The position numbers were made by a program, and so were the translations under genes. Positions 32,866-47,254 of a DNA stretch of 64,000 nucleotides are shown piece by piece; the stretch's first letter is position 1, and each line of letters starts with the position of its first letter. The stretch covers positions 1,984,001 through 2,048,000 of the forward strand of contig NZ_CP088156.1 of assembly GCF_021088345.1 (NCBI RefSeq), written 5' to 3'. The notes below the pieces were generated by a model. It saw only the letters and a program-made list of their open reading frames with translations. It was not told the DNA's origin and made no database searches. Source of the stretch: Bradyrhizobium ontarionense (GTDB lineage Bacteria > Pseudomonadota > Alphaproteobacteria > Rhizobiales > Xanthobacteraceae).

Positions 32866-33228
32866 TTAGAAGCTCAGCCCGCTCTCGCGCGCCGCATCGG
32901 CCAGGGCCTTGACGCGACCGTGATAGAGATAGCCGCCGCGATCGAACACGACTTCCTTGATGCCGGCCTTCACCGCGCGTTCGGCGAGCAGCTTGCCCAC
33001 CGCCTTCGCGGCATCGATGTCGGCACCGGTGTTGCCGGCCGTGCGCATCTCTTTCTCCATCGACGAGGCAGAGGCGAGCGTCTCGCCCTTCTGATCGTCG
33101 ATGACCTGCGCGTAGATGTGCTTCGACGAGCGGAACACCGACAGGCGCGGCCGGCCGCCGGCGGAGCGGCGCAGCGACAGCCTCACACGCTGCTTGCGCC
33201 GGGCATTCGTAACCTTGGCTCTCGACAT
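32866..33228 (-). CDS. rplR: 50S ribosomal protein L18
   Basis: The 120-residue L18 begins [20 protein letters not shown], the basic 5S rRNA-binding arm. It continues [20 protein letters not shown], and ends [20 protein letters not shown]. It mediates attachment of 5S rRNA to the large subunit with L5. The gap to rpsE is 48 bp. Confidence 0.97.
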   Translation of the reverse strand: MSRAKVTNARRKQRVRLSLRRSAGGRPRLSVFRSSKHIYAQVIDDQKGETLASASSMEKEMRTAGNTGADIDAAKAVGKLLAERAVKAGIKEVVFDRGGYLYHGRVKALADAARESGLSF

Positions 33229-33239
33229 GTCCGGCTCCG

Positions 33240-33773
33240 TTACTTCTTCTTGCCTTCTTTGCGGAAGATGAATTCACCCGCGTACTTCACGCCCTTGCCC
33301 TTATAGGGCTCCGGCGGACGGTAGGCGCGGATCTCGGCGGCCACCTGGCCGACGCGCTGCGCATCCGTTCCCGCGACCGTGATCTCGGTCGGCTTGCCCA
33401 CGGTGATCGTGATGCCTTCCGGGATCTGATAGACTACGTCGTGGCTATAGCCGAGCGCGAGCTGCAGGTTCTTGCCCTGCATCGCGGCGCGGTAGCCGAC
33501 GCCGGTGATCTCGAGCTTCCTCTCGAAGCCCTTGGTGACGCCTTCGACCAGATTCGCGATCTGGGCGCGAGCGGTGCCGTACAGCGCGCGGGCGCGCTTG
33601 GTCTCGGCGCGCGGAGCGACCTTGACCTGGCCGCTCTCGAACTTCACGTCCACATCGTCATGGACGATGAACTGAAGCTGGCCCTTCGGCCCCTTCATCT
33701 TGACGGTTTGTCCGTCGACGGTTGCGGTCACACCGGACGGCACCGTCACAGGCTTCTTGCCAATACGTGACAT
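33240..33773 (-). CDS. rplF: 50S ribosomal protein L6
   Basis: This 177-residue L6 has two repeated domains. It begins [20 protein letters not shown] and ends with the L6 signature [20 protein letters not shown]. It sits near the elongation-factor binding site of the 50S subunit. Size and operon position between rpsH and rplR are standard. Confidence 0.98.
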   Translation of the reverse strand: MSRIGKKPVTVPSGVTATVDGQTVKMKGPKGQLQFIVHDDVDVKFESGQVKVAPRAETKRARALYGTARAQIANLVEGVTKGFERKLEITGVGYRAAMQGKNLQLALGYSHDVVYQIPEGITITVGKPTEITVAGTDAQRVGQVAAEIRAYRPPEPYKGKGVKYAGEFIFRKEGKKK

Positions 33774-33786
33774 GGCTCAATCCTTC

Positions 33787-34185
33787 TTAGAACACCGTGA
33801 AGAGGACTTCACCGCCGACATTCGCGTCTCGCGCGTCATGATCGGCCATGATTCCCTTCGGTGTCGACAAAACTGAAATTCCGAGCCCGTTGTTCACGCG
33901 CGGCAGGTTCTTCACCGAGGTGTAGACACGCCGGCCAGGCTTGGAGACGCGCTCGATCTCCCGGATCACGGGCTCGCCATCGAAATATTTCAGTTCGATC
34001 TCGAGCTCGCTGCGGCCCGACGGATGCTCCACCGTGGCGTAGCCGCGGATGTAGCCTTCGGACTTCAGCACCTCGAGCACGCTGGCGCGCATCTTCGAGC
34101 CGGGGGTCGAAACCTTCGACTTCGAGCGCATCTGCGCGTTGCGGATGCGGGTGATCAGATCGCTGATGGGATCGTGTGTTGACAT
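33787..34185 (-). CDS. rpsH: 30S ribosomal protein S8
   Basis: The 132-residue S8 starts [20 protein letters not shown] and ends [20 protein letters not shown], then the conserved GGEVLFTVF. It binds 16S helix 21. In E. coli it also represses the spc operon at the L5 region, but a matching mRNA site was not confirmed here. Confidence 0.98.
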   Translation of the reverse strand: MSTHDPISDLITRIRNAQMRSKSKVSTPGSKMRASVLEVLKSEGYIRGYATVEHPSGRSELEIELKYFDGEPVIREIERVSKPGRRVYTSVKNLPRVNNGLGISVLSTPKGIMADHDARDANVGGEVLFTVF

Positions 34186-34198
34186 GATGCGACCCTCC

Positions 34199-34504
34199 TT
34201 ACCAGCTCGACTTCACGAGGCCCGGGATCAGGCCCTTGGACCCAAGCTCGCGCAGCGCGATACGGCTGAGCTTGTTCTTGCGATAGACCGAGCGGGGACG
34301 TCCCGTCAGCTCGCAGCGGTTGCGGATGCGGGTCGCCGATGAATTGCGCGGCATCTCTGCAAGCTTCAGGGTCGCGGCGAAGCGCTCCTCCATCGGCTTG
34401 GTCTTGTCGGCGATGATCGCCTTCAACCGCGCGCGCTTCGGAGCGGCATTCTTGCTCATCCGCTTGCGCCGGTTGTTCTTCTCGACTGAACTCTTCTTTG
34501 CCAT
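34199..34504 (-). CDS. rpsN: 30S ribosomal protein S14
   Basis: The 101-residue form is the long, zinc-free (C-) S14 type. It reads [20 protein letters not shown], then [20 protein letters not shown] and [21 protein letters not shown]. No CXXC pairs occur. It lies between rplE and rpsH as in other proteobacteria. Confidence 0.98.
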   Translation of the reverse strand: MAKKSSVEKNNRRKRMSKNAAPKRARLKAIIADKTKPMEERFAATLKLAEMPRNSSATRIRNRCELTGRPRSVYRKNKLSRIALRELGSKGLIPGLVKSSW

Positions 34505-34551
34505 GCTTGGCTCCTGGGTATCCGCGTTTGAGAGGCTGAAAGATCAGCTGC

Positions 34552-35109
34552 TCACTGCCGGAACGGGAAATTGAATGCGGTCAGAAGGGCACGCGCCTCG
34601 TCGTCCGAGGCTGCAGTGGTGCACACCGTGATGTCCATGCCCCAGCTCTCCCCGGCCTTGTCGAAGTCGATCTCGGGGAAAATGATGTGCTCCTTGATGC
34701 CGAGCGAATAGTTGCCGCGACCGTCGAAGCTCTTCGGGTTCAGGCCACGGAAGTCGCGGACGCGCGGCAGCGCGACGTTGATCAGGCGATCGATGAACTC
34801 GTACATCTTGGTCTTGCGCAGCGTGACCTTGCAGCCGATCGGCTGGTTCTCACGCAGCTTGAAGGTCGCGATCGCAACGCGCGAATAGGTCACGACCGCC
34901 TTCTGGCCGGCGATCAGCGACAGGTCGGCAGCCGCCGTCTCCGCCTTCTTGCGGTCGTTGACGGCCTCGCCGATGCCCATGTTGAGCACGACCTTGTCCA
35001 GCCGCGGCACCTGCATGACGTTGGCGTAGCCGAACTTTTCGGTCAGCTGGCTCTTGATGTCGCGATCATATTCCGCGCGCAGGCGCGGCGTGTAAGCGGT
35101 CTCAGCCAT
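34552..35109 (-). CDS. rplE: 50S ribosomal protein L5
   Basis: The 185-residue L5 begins [20 protein letters not shown] and contains [40 protein letters not shown], and [20 protein letters not shown]. It binds 5S rRNA and contacts P-site tRNA. Its start overlaps the rplX stop by 8 bp, so translation is probably coupled. Confidence 0.98.
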   Translation of the reverse strand: MAETAYTPRLRAEYDRDIKSQLTEKFGYANVMQVPRLDKVVLNMGIGEAVNDRKKAETAAADLSLIAGQKAVVTYSRVAIATFKLRENQPIGCKVTLRKTKMYEFIDRLINVALPRVRDFRGLNPKSFDGRGNYSLGIKEHIIFPEIDFDKAGESWGMDITVCTTAASDDEARALLTAFNFPFRQ

Positions 35110-35416
35110 CGATCTCTGCTCCCGAGCTCTTGGCAACGCGGACCTTCTTGCCGTCCGCCTGAACTTTGAATCCAACGCGCGTCGGCTTGCCGTCCTTGCC
35201 GACATACGCAACGTTCGACAGTTGGATCGGCGCCTCTTTCGAGATGATGCCGCCCTCCTGATTCTGGGTCTGCTTCTGGTGACGCTTCACCAGGTTGACG
35301 CCGCGCACCAGCGCCGTCCCCTCGGTCGGACGCACCTCGAACACCTCGCCGGTGCGACCCTTGTCGCGTCCGGTCAGGACGATCACCTTGTCGCCCTTGC
35401 GGATCTTGGCAGCCAT
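35102..35416 (-). CDS. rplX: 50S ribosomal protein L24
   Basis: The 104-residue L24 has the KOW motif near its start ([20 protein letters not shown]) and the family segment [20 protein letters not shown]. It initiates 50S assembly. Its ATG shares one base with the rplN stop (TGATG) and its 3' end overlaps rplE, indicating tight coupling across three genes. Confidence 0.98.
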   Translation of the reverse strand: MAAKIRKGDKVIVLTGRDKGRTGEVFEVRPTEGTALVRGVNLVKRHQKQTQNQEGGIISKEAPIQLSNVAYVGKDGKPTRVGFKVQADGKKVRVAKSSGAEIDG

Positions 35417-35784
35417 CACAGCACCTCCGGCGCAAGCGAGATGATCTTCATGTGGTTCTTGGCGCGCAGCTCGCGCGGCACCGGCCCGAAGATACGGGTG
35501 CCGACCGGCTCCGACTGGTTGTTGATGAGCACCGCGGCGTTGCGGTCGAAGCGGATCACCGAGCCGTCGGCGCGGCGGATGTCCTTACGGACGCGCACCA
35601 CGACGGCTTTCATGACGTCGCCCTTCTTCACCTTGCCGCGCGGAATGGCTTCCTTGATCGACACCACGATGATGTCGCCGACGGTGGCATAGCGGCGCTT
35701 CGAACCGCCGAGCACCTTGATACACATGACACGGCGTGCGCCGGAATTATCGGCCACGTCGAGGTTGGTCTGCATCTGAATCAT
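35416..35784 (-). CDS. rplN: 50S ribosomal protein L14
   Basis: The 122-residue L14 begins [20 protein letters not shown] and has [20 protein letters not shown], then [20 protein letters not shown]. This is complete and typical. It forms an intersubunit bridge with 16S rRNA. A CGGCCCCTT/AAGGGCCG hairpin (35853-35872) lies in the 100-bp gap to rpsQ. Confidence 0.98.
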   Translation of the reverse strand: MIQMQTNLDVADNSGARRVMCIKVLGGSKRRYATVGDIIVVSIKEAIPRGKVKKGDVMKAVVVRVRKDIRRADGSVIRFDRNAAVLINNQSEPVGTRIFGPVPRELRAKNHMKIISLAPEVL

Positions 35785-35884
35785 TGATGCACCTCGTCCT
35801 CTTCATCTGCTGCGCAGGAAAGCTGCGCCTTGTTTGATCCCGAAAGCGAAACCGGCCCCTTCGAGAAGGGCCGCGTTGCGCGCC

Positions 35885-36133
35885 TCAGGCGGTTTTCTTG
35901 TGCTCGCCCCGGACGACGGTCCAGCGCTTCAGCTTCGAGATCGGCTTGCTCTCCTCGATCCACACCATGTCGCCCGGCTTGAACTCGTTGCTCTCGTCGT
36001 GGGCGTGGTAGTTCTTCGAGCGGCGGATGGTCTTCTTGTAGATCGGGTGGGTGAAGCGCCGGTCGACGCGCACGACCACAGTCTTGGCCTGCTTGTCGCT
36101 GACGACAACGCCCTGGAGGGTCCGTTTCGGCAT
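35885..36133 (-). CDS. rpsQ: 30S ribosomal protein S17
   Basis: The 82-residue S17 starts [20 protein letters not shown], with the OB-fold segment [20 protein letters not shown] and [20 protein letters not shown]. It binds 16S helices 7 and 11. The upstream extension of the open frame has no conserved residues. Confidence 0.98.
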   Translation of the reverse strand: MPKRTLQGVVVSDKQAKTVVVRVDRRFTHPIYKKTIRRSKNYHAHDESNEFKPGDMVWIEESKPISKLKRWTVVRGEHKKTA

Positions 36134-36143
36134 GTCGAGCCTC

Positions 36144-36350
36144 TTACTTCGTCTTGGCGCGCTGCTGCGCGGCGATGGTCTTGATACGGGCGATGTCGCG
36201 GCGCGCCTCACGCAGGCGCGAAGTGTTCTCAAGCTGCCCGGTGGCGCGCTGGAAGCGCAGGTTGAAGCGCTCCTTCTTCAGATTGACGATGGCGTCGTCC
36301 ATCTGATCGGGGCTCATCGCGCGAACGTCGGCAATCTTCATCTCGGCCAT
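36144..36350 (-). CDS. rpmC: 50S ribosomal protein L29
   Basis: The 68-residue two-helix protein reads [20 protein letters not shown], then [20 protein letters not shown] and [21 protein letters not shown]29 lies at the exit tunnel near the docking site for trigger factor and SRP. Another ATG two codons upstream overlaps the rplP stop and cannot be excluded. Confidence 0.97.
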   Translation of the reverse strand: MAEMKIADVRAMSPDQMDDAIVNLKKERFNLRFQRATGQLENTSRLREARRDIARIKTIAAQQRAKTK

Positions 36351-36355
36351 GACCA

Positions 36356-36769
36356 TTACTCCGCAATGCGTTCGACGAAGCGCGTCTTGATCGGCAGCTT
36401 GGCGGCCGCCAGCAGCAGCGCCTCGCGCGCGATCTGGTTGCTCACGCCGTCGATCTCGAACATCACCCGGCCCGGCTTGACGCGGGCCACCCACAATTCC
36501 GGCGAGCCCTTGCCGGAGCCCATGCGGACTTCGGCCGGCTTCTTCGACACCGGCAGGTCCGGGAACACGCGGATCCAGACGCGGCCGGCGCGCTTCATGT
36601 GACGGGTCAAGGCGCGGCGGGCGGCCTCGATCTGCCTCGCGGTGACGCGATCCGGCTCCATCGCCTTCAGCCCGAACTGGCCGAAGGCCAGCGTCGCGCC
36701 CGAGGACGCAACGCCGTGGATACGGCCCTTATGCGCCTTTCGGAACTTGGTCTTCTTTGGTTGCATCAT
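36356..36769 (-). CDS. rplP: 50S ribosomal protein L16
   Basis: The 137-residue L16 has [20 protein letters not shown] and the signature [20 protein letters not shown], then [20 protein letters not shown]. It helps position A-site tRNA. Two adjacent ATGs begin the gene. It overlaps or abuts rpmC. Confidence 0.98.
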   Translation of the reverse strand: MMQPKKTKFRKAHKGRIHGVASSGATLAFGQFGLKAMEPDRVTARQIEAARRALTRHMKRAGRVWIRVFPDLPVSKKPAEVRMGSGKGSPELWVARVKPGRVMFEIDGVSNQIAREALLLAAAKLPIKTRFVERIAE

Positions 36770-36807
36770 GGCTGTAAGCCCTCAAACCTGTGTCTTGCGG
36801 CCAACGA

Positions 36808-37530
<723 letters not shown>

Positions 37531-37551
37531 CGTATTCTCCCAGCGCCTGCT

Positions 37552-37932
37552 TTAAGCGCTCGCCTCGACCTGACGAACAATGATCGTCAGCTGCGAAAAC
37601 GGTTTGAAAATGCGGCCCGAACGGCCACGGCCGCGCGGCGAGAAACGCTTCATCACGATGCCCTTGCCGACAAAGGCCTGCGTGACGACGAGATCGTCGA
37701 CCTCGAGGTCGTGGTTGTTCTCGGCATTGGCGATCGCCGATTCCAGGCACTTCTTGACGTCGACTGCAATCCGCTTGCGCGAGAACTGCAGGTCGGCGAG
37801 GGCCGAAGACGCCTTGCGGCCGCGGATCATCTGGGCCACCAGGTTCAGCTTCTGCGGGCTCACCCGAAGCATCCGGGCGACGGCCTTGGCCTCGTTGTCC
37901 GGGAGGCTCCGTTCGCGCTTTGGTTTGCTCAT
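37552..37932 (-). CDS. rplV: 50S ribosomal protein L22
   Basis: The 126-residue L22 shows [20 protein letters not shown] at the start and the tunnel-loop hairpin region [20 protein letters not shown] near the end. Its beta-hairpin lines the peptide exit tunnel, the site of classical macrolide-resistance changes. No deletion is evident here. Confidence 0.98.
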   Translation of the reverse strand: MSKPKRERSLPDNEAKAVARMLRVSPQKLNLVAQMIRGRKASSALADLQFSRKRIAVDVKKCLESAIANAENNHDLEVDDLVVTQAFVGKGIVMKRFSPRGRGRSGRIFKPFSQLTIIVRQVEASA

Positions 37933-37942
37933 CGCTTAATCC

Positions 37943-38221
37943 TCAACCCTTCTTGGCTTTCTTATCGCCCGAATGGCCGTGGAAGGTCCGGGTCGGCGAG
38001 AACTCGCCGAACTTGTGGCCGACCATCTCCTCGTTGATCGCCACCGGCACATGCTTCTGGCCATTGTAGACGCCGAACGTCAGGCCGACGAACTGCGGCA
38101 GGATGGTCGAGCGGCGGCTCCAGATCTTGATGACGTCGTGACGGCCGGACGCGCGCGACGCATCTGCCTTCTTGAGCAGCGACGCCTCGACGAACGGGCC
38201 TTTCCAGACTGAACGAACCAT
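37943..38221 (-). CDS. rpsS: 30S ribosomal protein S19
   Basis: The 92-residue S19 reads [20 protein letters not shown], then [20 protein letters not shown] and [20 protein letters not shown]. It sits in the 30S head with S13. Spacing to rplB is 12 bp. Confidence 0.98.
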   Translation of the reverse strand: MVRSVWKGPFVEASLLKKADASRASGRHDVIKIWSRRSTILPQFVGLTFGVYNGQKHVPVAINEEMVGHKFGEFSPTRTFHGHSGDKKAKKG

Positions 38222-38233
38222 GTCCGTCGTTCC

Positions 38234-39067
38234 TTACTTCTTCCGCTTGTGGCGGCTCAAGAGAATGAATTTGTCGGTCGACTTGTTCGTGCGGGTCTTC
38301 TTGCCCTTGGTAGGCTTGCCCCACGGAGTGACCGGGTGACGACCGCCCGAAGTACGGCCTTCGCCGCCGCCGTGCGGATGGTCGATCGGGTTCATCGAGA
38401 CGCCGCGGTTGTGCGGGCGACGACCCAGCCAACGCGTGCGACCGGCCTTGCCAATCGAGGTGTTCATGTGGTCCGGGTTCGACACCGCACCGATGGTGCC
38501 GCGGCAACGGCCGTGCACCAGGCGCTGCTCGCCCGAGTTCAGGCGCACGATGACGTAGTCGTGGTCGCGACCGACGAGCTGGGCATAGGTGCCGGCCGAA
38601 CGCGCGAGCTGGCCGCCCTTGCCGATCTTGACCTCGATGTTGTGCACGATCGTGCCGACCGGCATGTTGCCGAGCGGCATGACATTGCCCGGCTTCACGT
38701 CGACATAGTTGCCGGCGATGATCGTATCGCCGACCGCGAGCCGCTGCGGCGCCAGAATGTAGGCAAGCTCGCCGTCCTGATACTTGACCAGGGCGATGAA
38801 GGCCGTGCGGTTCGGATCATATTCCAGCCGCTCGACGGTGGCCGGAACGTCGACCTTGTCGCGCTTGAAATCGACCGTGCGGTACGACTGCTTGTGGCCG
38901 CCGCCGAGGAAGCGAACCGTGATGCGGCCGGTGTTGTTGCGGCCGCCGCTCGACTGCTTGCCCTCGGTCAGCGCCTTGACCGGCTTGCCCTTGTAGAGGG
39001 CCGAACGATCGACCATCACCAGCTGGCGCTGGCCCGGCGTCGTGGGGTTGAATGTCTTCAATGCCAT
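38234..39067 (-). CDS. rplB: 50S ribosomal protein L2
   Basis: The 277-residue L2 begins [20 protein letters not shown] and carries the conserved C-terminal signature [20 protein letters not shown], with the His important for peptidyl transferase. It is among the most conserved ribosomal proteins and is full length. Confidence 0.98.
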   Translation of the reverse strand: MALKTFNPTTPGQRQLVMVDRSALYKGKPVKALTEGKQSSGGRNNTGRITVRFLGGGHKQSYRTVDFKRDKVDVPATVERLEYDPNRTAFIALVKYQDGELAYILAPQRLAVGDTIIAGNYVDVKPGNVMPLGNMPVGTIVHNIEVKIGKGGQLARSAGTYAQLVGRDHDYVIVRLNSGEQRLVHGRCRGTIGAVSNPDHMNTSIGKAGRTRWLGRRPHNRGVSMNPIDHPHGGGEGRTSGGRHPVTPWGKPTKGKKTRTNKSTDKFILLSRHKRKK

Positions 39068-39079
39068 GGCAGCTCAGCC

Positions 39080-39379
39080 TTACAGTCCGGTGGTGACGTC
39101 GATCCGGTGGCCCTCTTCGAGGGTCACGATCGCCCGCTTGCTGTCCGATTGCGAACCGAAATGGCCGCGGAACACCTTGGTCTTGCCCTTGCGGACGAGC
39201 GTATTGACGCTCTTGACCTTGACGTCGAACAGCTTCTCGATCGCCTCTTTGATCTGCGGCTTGGTCGCCTTGGCGGCCACCTTGAACAGAACCTTGTTGT
39301 GCTCCGACGCGAACGTCGCCTTCTCGGTCACCACCGGCGCGATGATGATGTCGTAGTGGCGCGGATCGATGGTCTTCAT
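39080..39379 (-). CDS. rplW: 50S ribosomal protein L23
   Basis: The 99-residue L23 begins [20 protein letters not shown] and has [20 protein letters not shown], then [16 protein letters not shown]. It is the tunnel-exit docking site for SRP and trigger factor. Its start overlaps the rplD stop by 4 bp (ATGA). Confidence 0.98.
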   Translation of the reverse strand: MKTIDPRHYDIIIAPVVTEKATFASEHNKVLFKVAAKATKPQIKEAIEKLFDVKVKSVNTLVRKGKTKVFRGHFGSQSDSKRAIVTLEEGHRIDVTTGL

Positions 39380-39996
39380 TTGAAGCGCGCCTCCAGCGCA
39401 TCGATCGCCGCCTTGGTCAGCACGAGCTTCTGGCGGCGCAGGATGTCGTAGACGTTGATGCCCTGGATCGGCAGCACGTCCATGTTCGGAATGTTGCGGG
39501 CCGCATTGGCGAAGCCGGTGTGCAGCTCGGCGCCGTCGATGATCAGCGCATTGGTCAGGCCGAGACCCGAGAAATGACCGATCAGCGCCTTGGTCTTCGC
39601 GGCCTCGAGCGCGGCGTTCTCCAGCACAACGAGGTCGCCGTCCTTGGCCTTGGCGGACAGCGCATGCTTCAGCGCCATCGCCCGAACCTTCTTCGGCAGG
39701 TCGGTGGCGTGCGAGCGCACGACCGGACCGAAGGCACGACCACCGCCGCGGAACTGCGGCACGCGGGCCGACCCGTGACGGGCGCCGCCGGTGCCCTTCT
39801 GCTTGTACATCTTCTTGCCGGTGCGCCAGATCTCGGCGCGGCCCTTGGCCTTGTGGGTGCCGGCCTGACGCTTGTTCAGCTGCCACTGGACGCAGCGCTG
39901 GATGATATCGGCGCGCGGCTCCAGACCGAAGATGGCGTCGGACAGCTGGACCGAACCGGCGTCCTTGCCCTCGAGGGTTGTGACTTTCAGTTCCAT
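39376..39996 (-). CDS. rplD: 50S ribosomal protein L4
   Basis: The 206-residue L4 begins [20 protein letters not shown] and has the tunnel-loop region [35 protein letters not shown]. In E. coli L4 represses the S10 operon at its leader. Here rpsJ follows tuf with no long S10 leader, so that control is unlikely in the same form. Confidence 0.98.
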   Translation of the reverse strand: MELKVTTLEGKDAGSVQLSDAIFGLEPRADIIQRCVQWQLNKRQAGTHKAKGRAEIWRTGKKMYKQKGTGGARHGSARVPQFRGGGRAFGPVVRSHATDLPKKVRAMALKHALSAKAKDGDLVVLENAALEAAKTKALIGHFSGLGLTNALIIDGAELHTGFANAARNIPNMDVLPIQGINVYDILRRQKLVLTKAAIDALEARFK

Positions 39997-40716
39997 TTAT
40001 GCGCCCTCCTGCACGGCCGGCGCTTCGGCAGCCTGCTCACCCGCGACCTTGAACTTGCCGGGCTTCGGCGCTTCCTTCGGCAGCGGCTTCTTCACGGCGT
40101 CGCGCACCGAGATCCAGCCACCCTTGGAGCCGGGCACCGCGCCTTCCACCAGGATCAGGCCGCGCTCGACGTCCGTCTGCACCACACGCAGGTTCAGCGT
40201 GGTGATGCGATCGACGCCCATGTGACCAGGCATCTTCTTGTTCTTCCAGGTCTTGCCGGGGTCCTGACGACCACCGGTCGAGCCGATCGAACGATGCGAG
40301 ACTGACACACCGTGGGTGGCGCGCAGACCGCCGAAGTTCCAGCGCTTCATACCGCCGGCGAACCCCTTACCGATCGAGGTGCCGGTGACATCGACGAACT
40401 GGCCGACGACGAAGTGGTCGGCCAGGATCTCGGCACCGACCGGAATCAGCGAGTCTTCGCTGACCCGGAACTCGGCGACCTTGCGCTTGGGCTCGACCTT
40501 GGCGACGGCGAACTGACCGCGCTCAGCCTTCGGCAAGTAGACCGTCTTGCGGCTGCCGGCGCCGAGCTGCAGCGCGACGTAGCCGTTCTTCTCAGTGGTA
40601 CGGTGACCAACCACCTGGCAATTGCCGAGCTTCAGCACGGTCACAGGGATATGTTCGCCGGCCTCCGTGAAGACCCGCGTCATCCCGACCTTTTGTGCGA
40701 TCACTCCGGAGCGCAT
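39997..40716 (-). CDS. rplC: 50S ribosomal protein L3
   Basis: The 239-residue L3 begins [20 protein letters not shown] and includes [20 protein letters not shown] with the conserved [20 protein letters not shown]. The last ~20 residues ([15 protein letters not shown]) form an acidic Ala-rich tail seen in Rhizobiales. It contacts the peptidyl transferase centre. rplD begins directly after its stop. Confidence 0.98.
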   Translation of the reverse strand: MRSGVIAQKVGMTRVFTEAGEHIPVTVLKLGNCQVVGHRTTEKNGYVALQLGAGSRKTVYLPKAERGQFAVAKVEPKRKVAEFRVSEDSLIPVGAEILADHFVVGQFVDVTGTSIGKGFAGGMKRWNFGGLRATHGVSVSHRSIGSTGGRQDPGKTWKNKKMPGHMGVDRITTLNLRVVQTDVERGLILVEGAVPGSKGGWISVRDAVKKPLPKEAPKPGKFKVAGEQAAEAPAVQEGA

Positions 40717-40773
40717 CGGCGTGCTTCCTGTTCTTCTCTATGTCCGCGAAAGAGCGAACGTGAATCCAAAAAC

Positions 40774-41082
40774 TTAGAGCTTGATCTCGACGTCGACGCC
40801 CGCGGCCAGATCGAGCTTCATGAGAGCATCGACGGTCTGGGGGGTCGGATCGACGATGTCGAGCAGGCGCTTGTGGGTGCGCATCTCGAACTGCTCGCGG
40901 CTCTTCTTGTCGACGTGCGGCGAACGGTTCACGGTGAACTTCTCGATGCGGGTCGGCAGCGGAATGGGTCCGCGAACCTGCGCGCCGGTCCGCTTCGCCG
41001 TATTGACGATCTCGCGCGTCGACGTATCGAGGATCCGATGGTCGAACGCCTTGAGACGGATGCGGATATTTTGGCCGTTCAT
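40774..41082 (-). CDS. rpsJ: 30S ribosomal protein S10
   Basis: The 102-residue S10 (NusE) begins [20 protein letters not shown] and has the [20 protein letters not shown] loop. It doubles as a transcription antitermination factor with NusB. It follows tuf by 90 bp that hold a palindromic repeat, joining the str and S10 operons. Confidence 0.98.
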
Positions 41083-41100
41083 TGCCGTATCTTTCTTTGA

Positions 41101-41172
41101 GTAGTGAGTGGCGAGTAGCGAACGGCGAGTGGATCTCTCCATTCGCCACCCGCCATTCCCTATTCGCTGTTG
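41101..41172. repeat. Palindromic GCGAGT/ATTCGCC repeat between tuf and rpsJ
   Basis: GGCGAGTGGA (41124-41133) pairs with TCCATTCGCC (41138-41147). Outer GTGGCGAGTAGCGAA and TTCGC copies extend the stem. It is related to the element at 28431-28497 and fills the whole gap between the two genes. Confidence 0.72.
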
Positions 41173-42363
<1,191 letters not shown>

Positions 42364-42402
42364 TTGACTCTCCGTTCAGTCGCTAAGCTGAGCTAACGAC
42401 AA

Positions 42403-44475
<2,073 letters not shown>

Positions 44476-44508
44476 GGGCTTGTTCCCTGATTTCCGTCGG
44501 TTTCGCCG

Positions 44509-45009
<501 letters not shown>

Positions 45010-45381
45010 TTACTTCGGACGCTTCGCGCCGTACTTCGAACGGCGCTGCTTACGGTTCTTGACGCCCTGGGTATCCAGCACGCCGCGGAGGATGTGGTAG
45101 CGCACGCCCGGCAAGTCCTTGACGCGGCCGCCGCGGATCATCACCACCGAGTGCTCCTGCAGGTTATGGCCCTCACCCGGGATGTAGCCGATCACCTCGA
45201 AGCCGTTGGTCAGGCGCACCTTGGCGACCTTACGAAGCGCCGAGTTCGGCTTCTTCGGGGTCGTGGTGTAGACGCGCGTGCAAACGCCCCGCTTCTGCGG
45301 CGACTGCTGCAGCGCCGGCACCTTCTTGCGCGACTTCTGCACTTCGCGCGGATTTGCGATCAGCTGGTTGATCGTCGGCAT
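45010..45381 (-). CDS. rpsL: 30S ribosomal protein S12
   Basis: The 123-residue S12 begins [20 protein letters not shown]. Both positions commonly changed in streptomycin resistance are wild type: the Lys in [13 protein letters not shown] and the Lys in [13 protein letters not shown]. It monitors codon-anticodon pairing in the decoding centre. It is the first gene of the merged str-S10-spc-alpha cluster, about 400 nt after a candidate promoter. Confidence 0.98.
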   Translation of the reverse strand: MPTINQLIANPREVQKSRKKVPALQQSPQKRGVCTRVYTTTPKKPNSALRKVAKVRLTNGFEVIGYIPGEGHNLQEHSVVMIRGGRVKDLPGVRYHILRGVLDTQGVKNRKQRRSKYGAKRPK

Positions 45382-45789
45382 CTTGGCCTTCACCCTTCTC
45401 AACGTTCGAACGGAAACCGCGACCGGTTTCCGCAAATTCTGCTCGAGGTTCCCCGCCTCACCGGTCCGCCCTGCGCGAAAAAACGTCGCGCAAAGCGAAA
45501 GCGCGCCAACCGCTCATCACTGAACGGAAAGCGCTTGACGCCACAGAGGACCGCGATCACGACCTGTCAGCTTGCGCTGGAGGTCGGCTCACCGAGGTCA
45601 TGCATCCGAATTTGGTCTCAAGAGAACGAGCTCGAGAGATCTAAAATCGTTCTGGCAGTGCCTAGCTATAATCGACAGCGTTTGAGCGGCATTCGTCGAG
45701 GTTGGTGCCCGTCCCGCCCGTTTCGGGGTGGTCTGGGTGATCCGTACCGACGCTAGCGAAGCTCACCGCCTGTCGTTGAGTGGCCGCCT
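45382..45789 (-). other. Long 5' leader of the str operon
   Basis: No protein gene is supported in this stretch between the candidate promoter and rpsL. The transcript would have an unusually long leader of about 400 nt. Several short GC-rich inverted repeats occur, but I could not pick out a known ribosomal-protein binding structure. Confidence 0.4.
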
Positions 45790-45817
45790 TTTATAAGCGG
45801 TAAATATCCAAGTCAAG
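45790..45817 (-). promoter_or_regulatory. rpsL: Candidate promoter of the str-S10-spc-alpha cluster
   Basis: On the minus strand CTTGAC (45817-45812), a 16-bp spacer and TATAAA (45795-45790) match the alphaproteobacterial housekeeping consensus CTTGAC-N17-CTATAT well. An A+T-rich segment in the spacer and a GGATATTTACC context stand out from the GC-rich surroundings. It is the best promoter-like match in the 650-bp gap. Confidence 0.6.
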
Positions 45818-46030
45818 CAAAACGACGCCGCAGGTGCGCAAAGAAGCGCTTCTGACCGCTACGGTTTCCGCTCCGACCACGACTCGCGCCCGAGGTATCG
45901 GCAGACCGTGCCCTTGCGTGGGACCCCGGCAAACCGCCCCTCTATGCCCCGGCACAATGTTCCGAAACATTGAAGATAAGGCTTTTTTCGGGTTTCGGGG
46001 CCAAGGATGGCGCGCTGACGAGGCGCCCGA

Positions 46031-47254
46031 GTGACCCAATATACCGACATCGCGATCATTGGCGGCGGCCTGGCCGGCTCGATCACGGCTGCCATGCTCG
46101 GAAAGGCCGGCATCTCTGCGATTCTCGTCGATCCCCGCGCCGTCTACCCGCCCGACTTTCGAATCGAAAAGATCTCGGGCGCCGAGCAGATCGCCCGATT
46201 CCGGCGCACCGGCGTTGCCGATCAGGCGCTGCGCCAGGCGACGCTGGCCAGCGAGAACTGGATCGCCCGATTCGGTCATGTCCTGGACAGGGCACCGGTC
46301 CAGCAATACGGCATCACTTATGACGCGCTGGTGGCGGCCGTACGCGGAGAGATCCCCGGCTCCGTCGCGCGAATCGTAGCCAAGGCCGTGGCCATCAGCC
46401 CGAGCGAGGAACGCCAGCTGGTCGTGCTCTCCAGCGGGCAGACGATCTCGGCCCGTCTGGTCGTGCTCGCCAACGGGCTGAACGTCGGGCTCCGCCACCT
46501 GCTGGGAATCACGCGCAAGATCATCAGCCCGGCCCATTCCATCTCGGTCGGCTTCGATGTGATGCCGATCGGCCGTCCAGCCTTCCCGTTCCCGGCCATG
46601 ACCTACTTCCAGGAACGGGCCAGCGCGCGCGTTCCCTACATCACCCTGTTCCCGATCGGGGACCGAATGCGGGCCAACCTGTTCGCCTATCGCGAGGTCG
46701 ATGATCCATGGCTGCGCGCCATCCGCCGCAGCCCGGTCGCGATGCTGGATGCGGCCCTACCCGGCTTGAGGCGGATCACCGGCGACTACACGGTCGGCGG
46801 CGAGGTCAAGGTGCGGCCGGCCGACCTCATCATCAATAGCGGCACCCGCATGCCGGGCGTCGTGCTCGTCGGTGACGCGTTCTGCACCACCTGCCCCGTG
46901 ACCGGCACCGGCTCCGACAAGGTGTTCACCGACGTCGAGCGCCTCTGCAACGTCCATATCCCGCGCTGGCTGGCGACTGAAGGTATGACGGAGGCCAAGA
47001 TCGGAGCCTTCTATGCCGATCCCGCCAAGACCGCCTGCGATGCATGGTCGCTCGACAACGCCCAGCATTTCCGCTCCGTCTCGATCGAGACCGGGCCCTA
47101 TTGGCTGGGCCAGCGCTGGGCGCGGTTTGCAGTCTCGCTGGGGCGCGGCGTGCGGCACCGGCTGACCGCGCCGAGCGGACCGCTCAGCGCCTATTCCTCG
47201 TCATCATCGTCATCATCATCATCATCATCGTCGTCGCTGTCGTCGTCCGCCTGA
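46031..47254 (+). CDS. FAD-dependent aromatic hydroxylase-like oxidoreductase with poly-Ser tail
   Basis: The 407-residue flavoprotein starts at GTG (M-TQYTDIAIIGGGLAGSITA). It has the dinucleotide-binding GGGLAGS loop and a second FAD motif GDAFCTTCPVTGTGSDKVF (GD...P...G). Together these indicate the PHBH/UbiH-like hydroxylase or alkene reductase superfamily. The exact substrate is unknown. The last ~20 residues are almost all Ser, encoded by a TCA/TCG run that overlaps the 3' end of the convergent ABC transporter gene by 64 bp. The poly-Ser end is not part of the enzyme fold. It heads away from the str operon promoter. Confidence 0.85.
   Translation: MTQYTDIAIIGGGLAGSITAAMLGKAGISAILVDPRAVYPPDFRIEKISGAEQIARFRRTGVADQALRQATLASENWIARFGHVLDRAPVQQYGITYDALVAAVRGEIPGSVARIVAKAVAISPSEERQLVVLSSGQTISARLVVLANGLNVGLRHLLGITRKIISPAHSISVGFDVMPIGRPAFPFPAMTYFQERASARVPYITLFPIGDRMRANLFAYREVDDPWLRAIRRSPVAMLDAALPGLRRITGDYTVGGEVKVRPADLIINSGTRMPGVVLVGDAFCTTCPVTGTGSDKVFTDVERLCNVHIPRWLATEGMTEAKIGAFYADPAKTACDAWSLDNAQHFRSVSIETGPYWLGQRWARFAVSLGRGVRHRLTAPSGPLSAYSSSSSSSSSSSSSSLSSSA

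Noticed and set aside
45791..46537. 248-codon minus-strand frame over the str promoter
   Set aside because: It overlaps the flavoprotein gene in antisense and covers the best promoter match. No conserved features were seen.
47195..47247. Short tandem repeats as a possible CRISPR array
   Set aside because: The unit is 3 bp and lies inside two coding ends. There are no spacers, no direct repeats of CRISPR size and no cas genes in the window.
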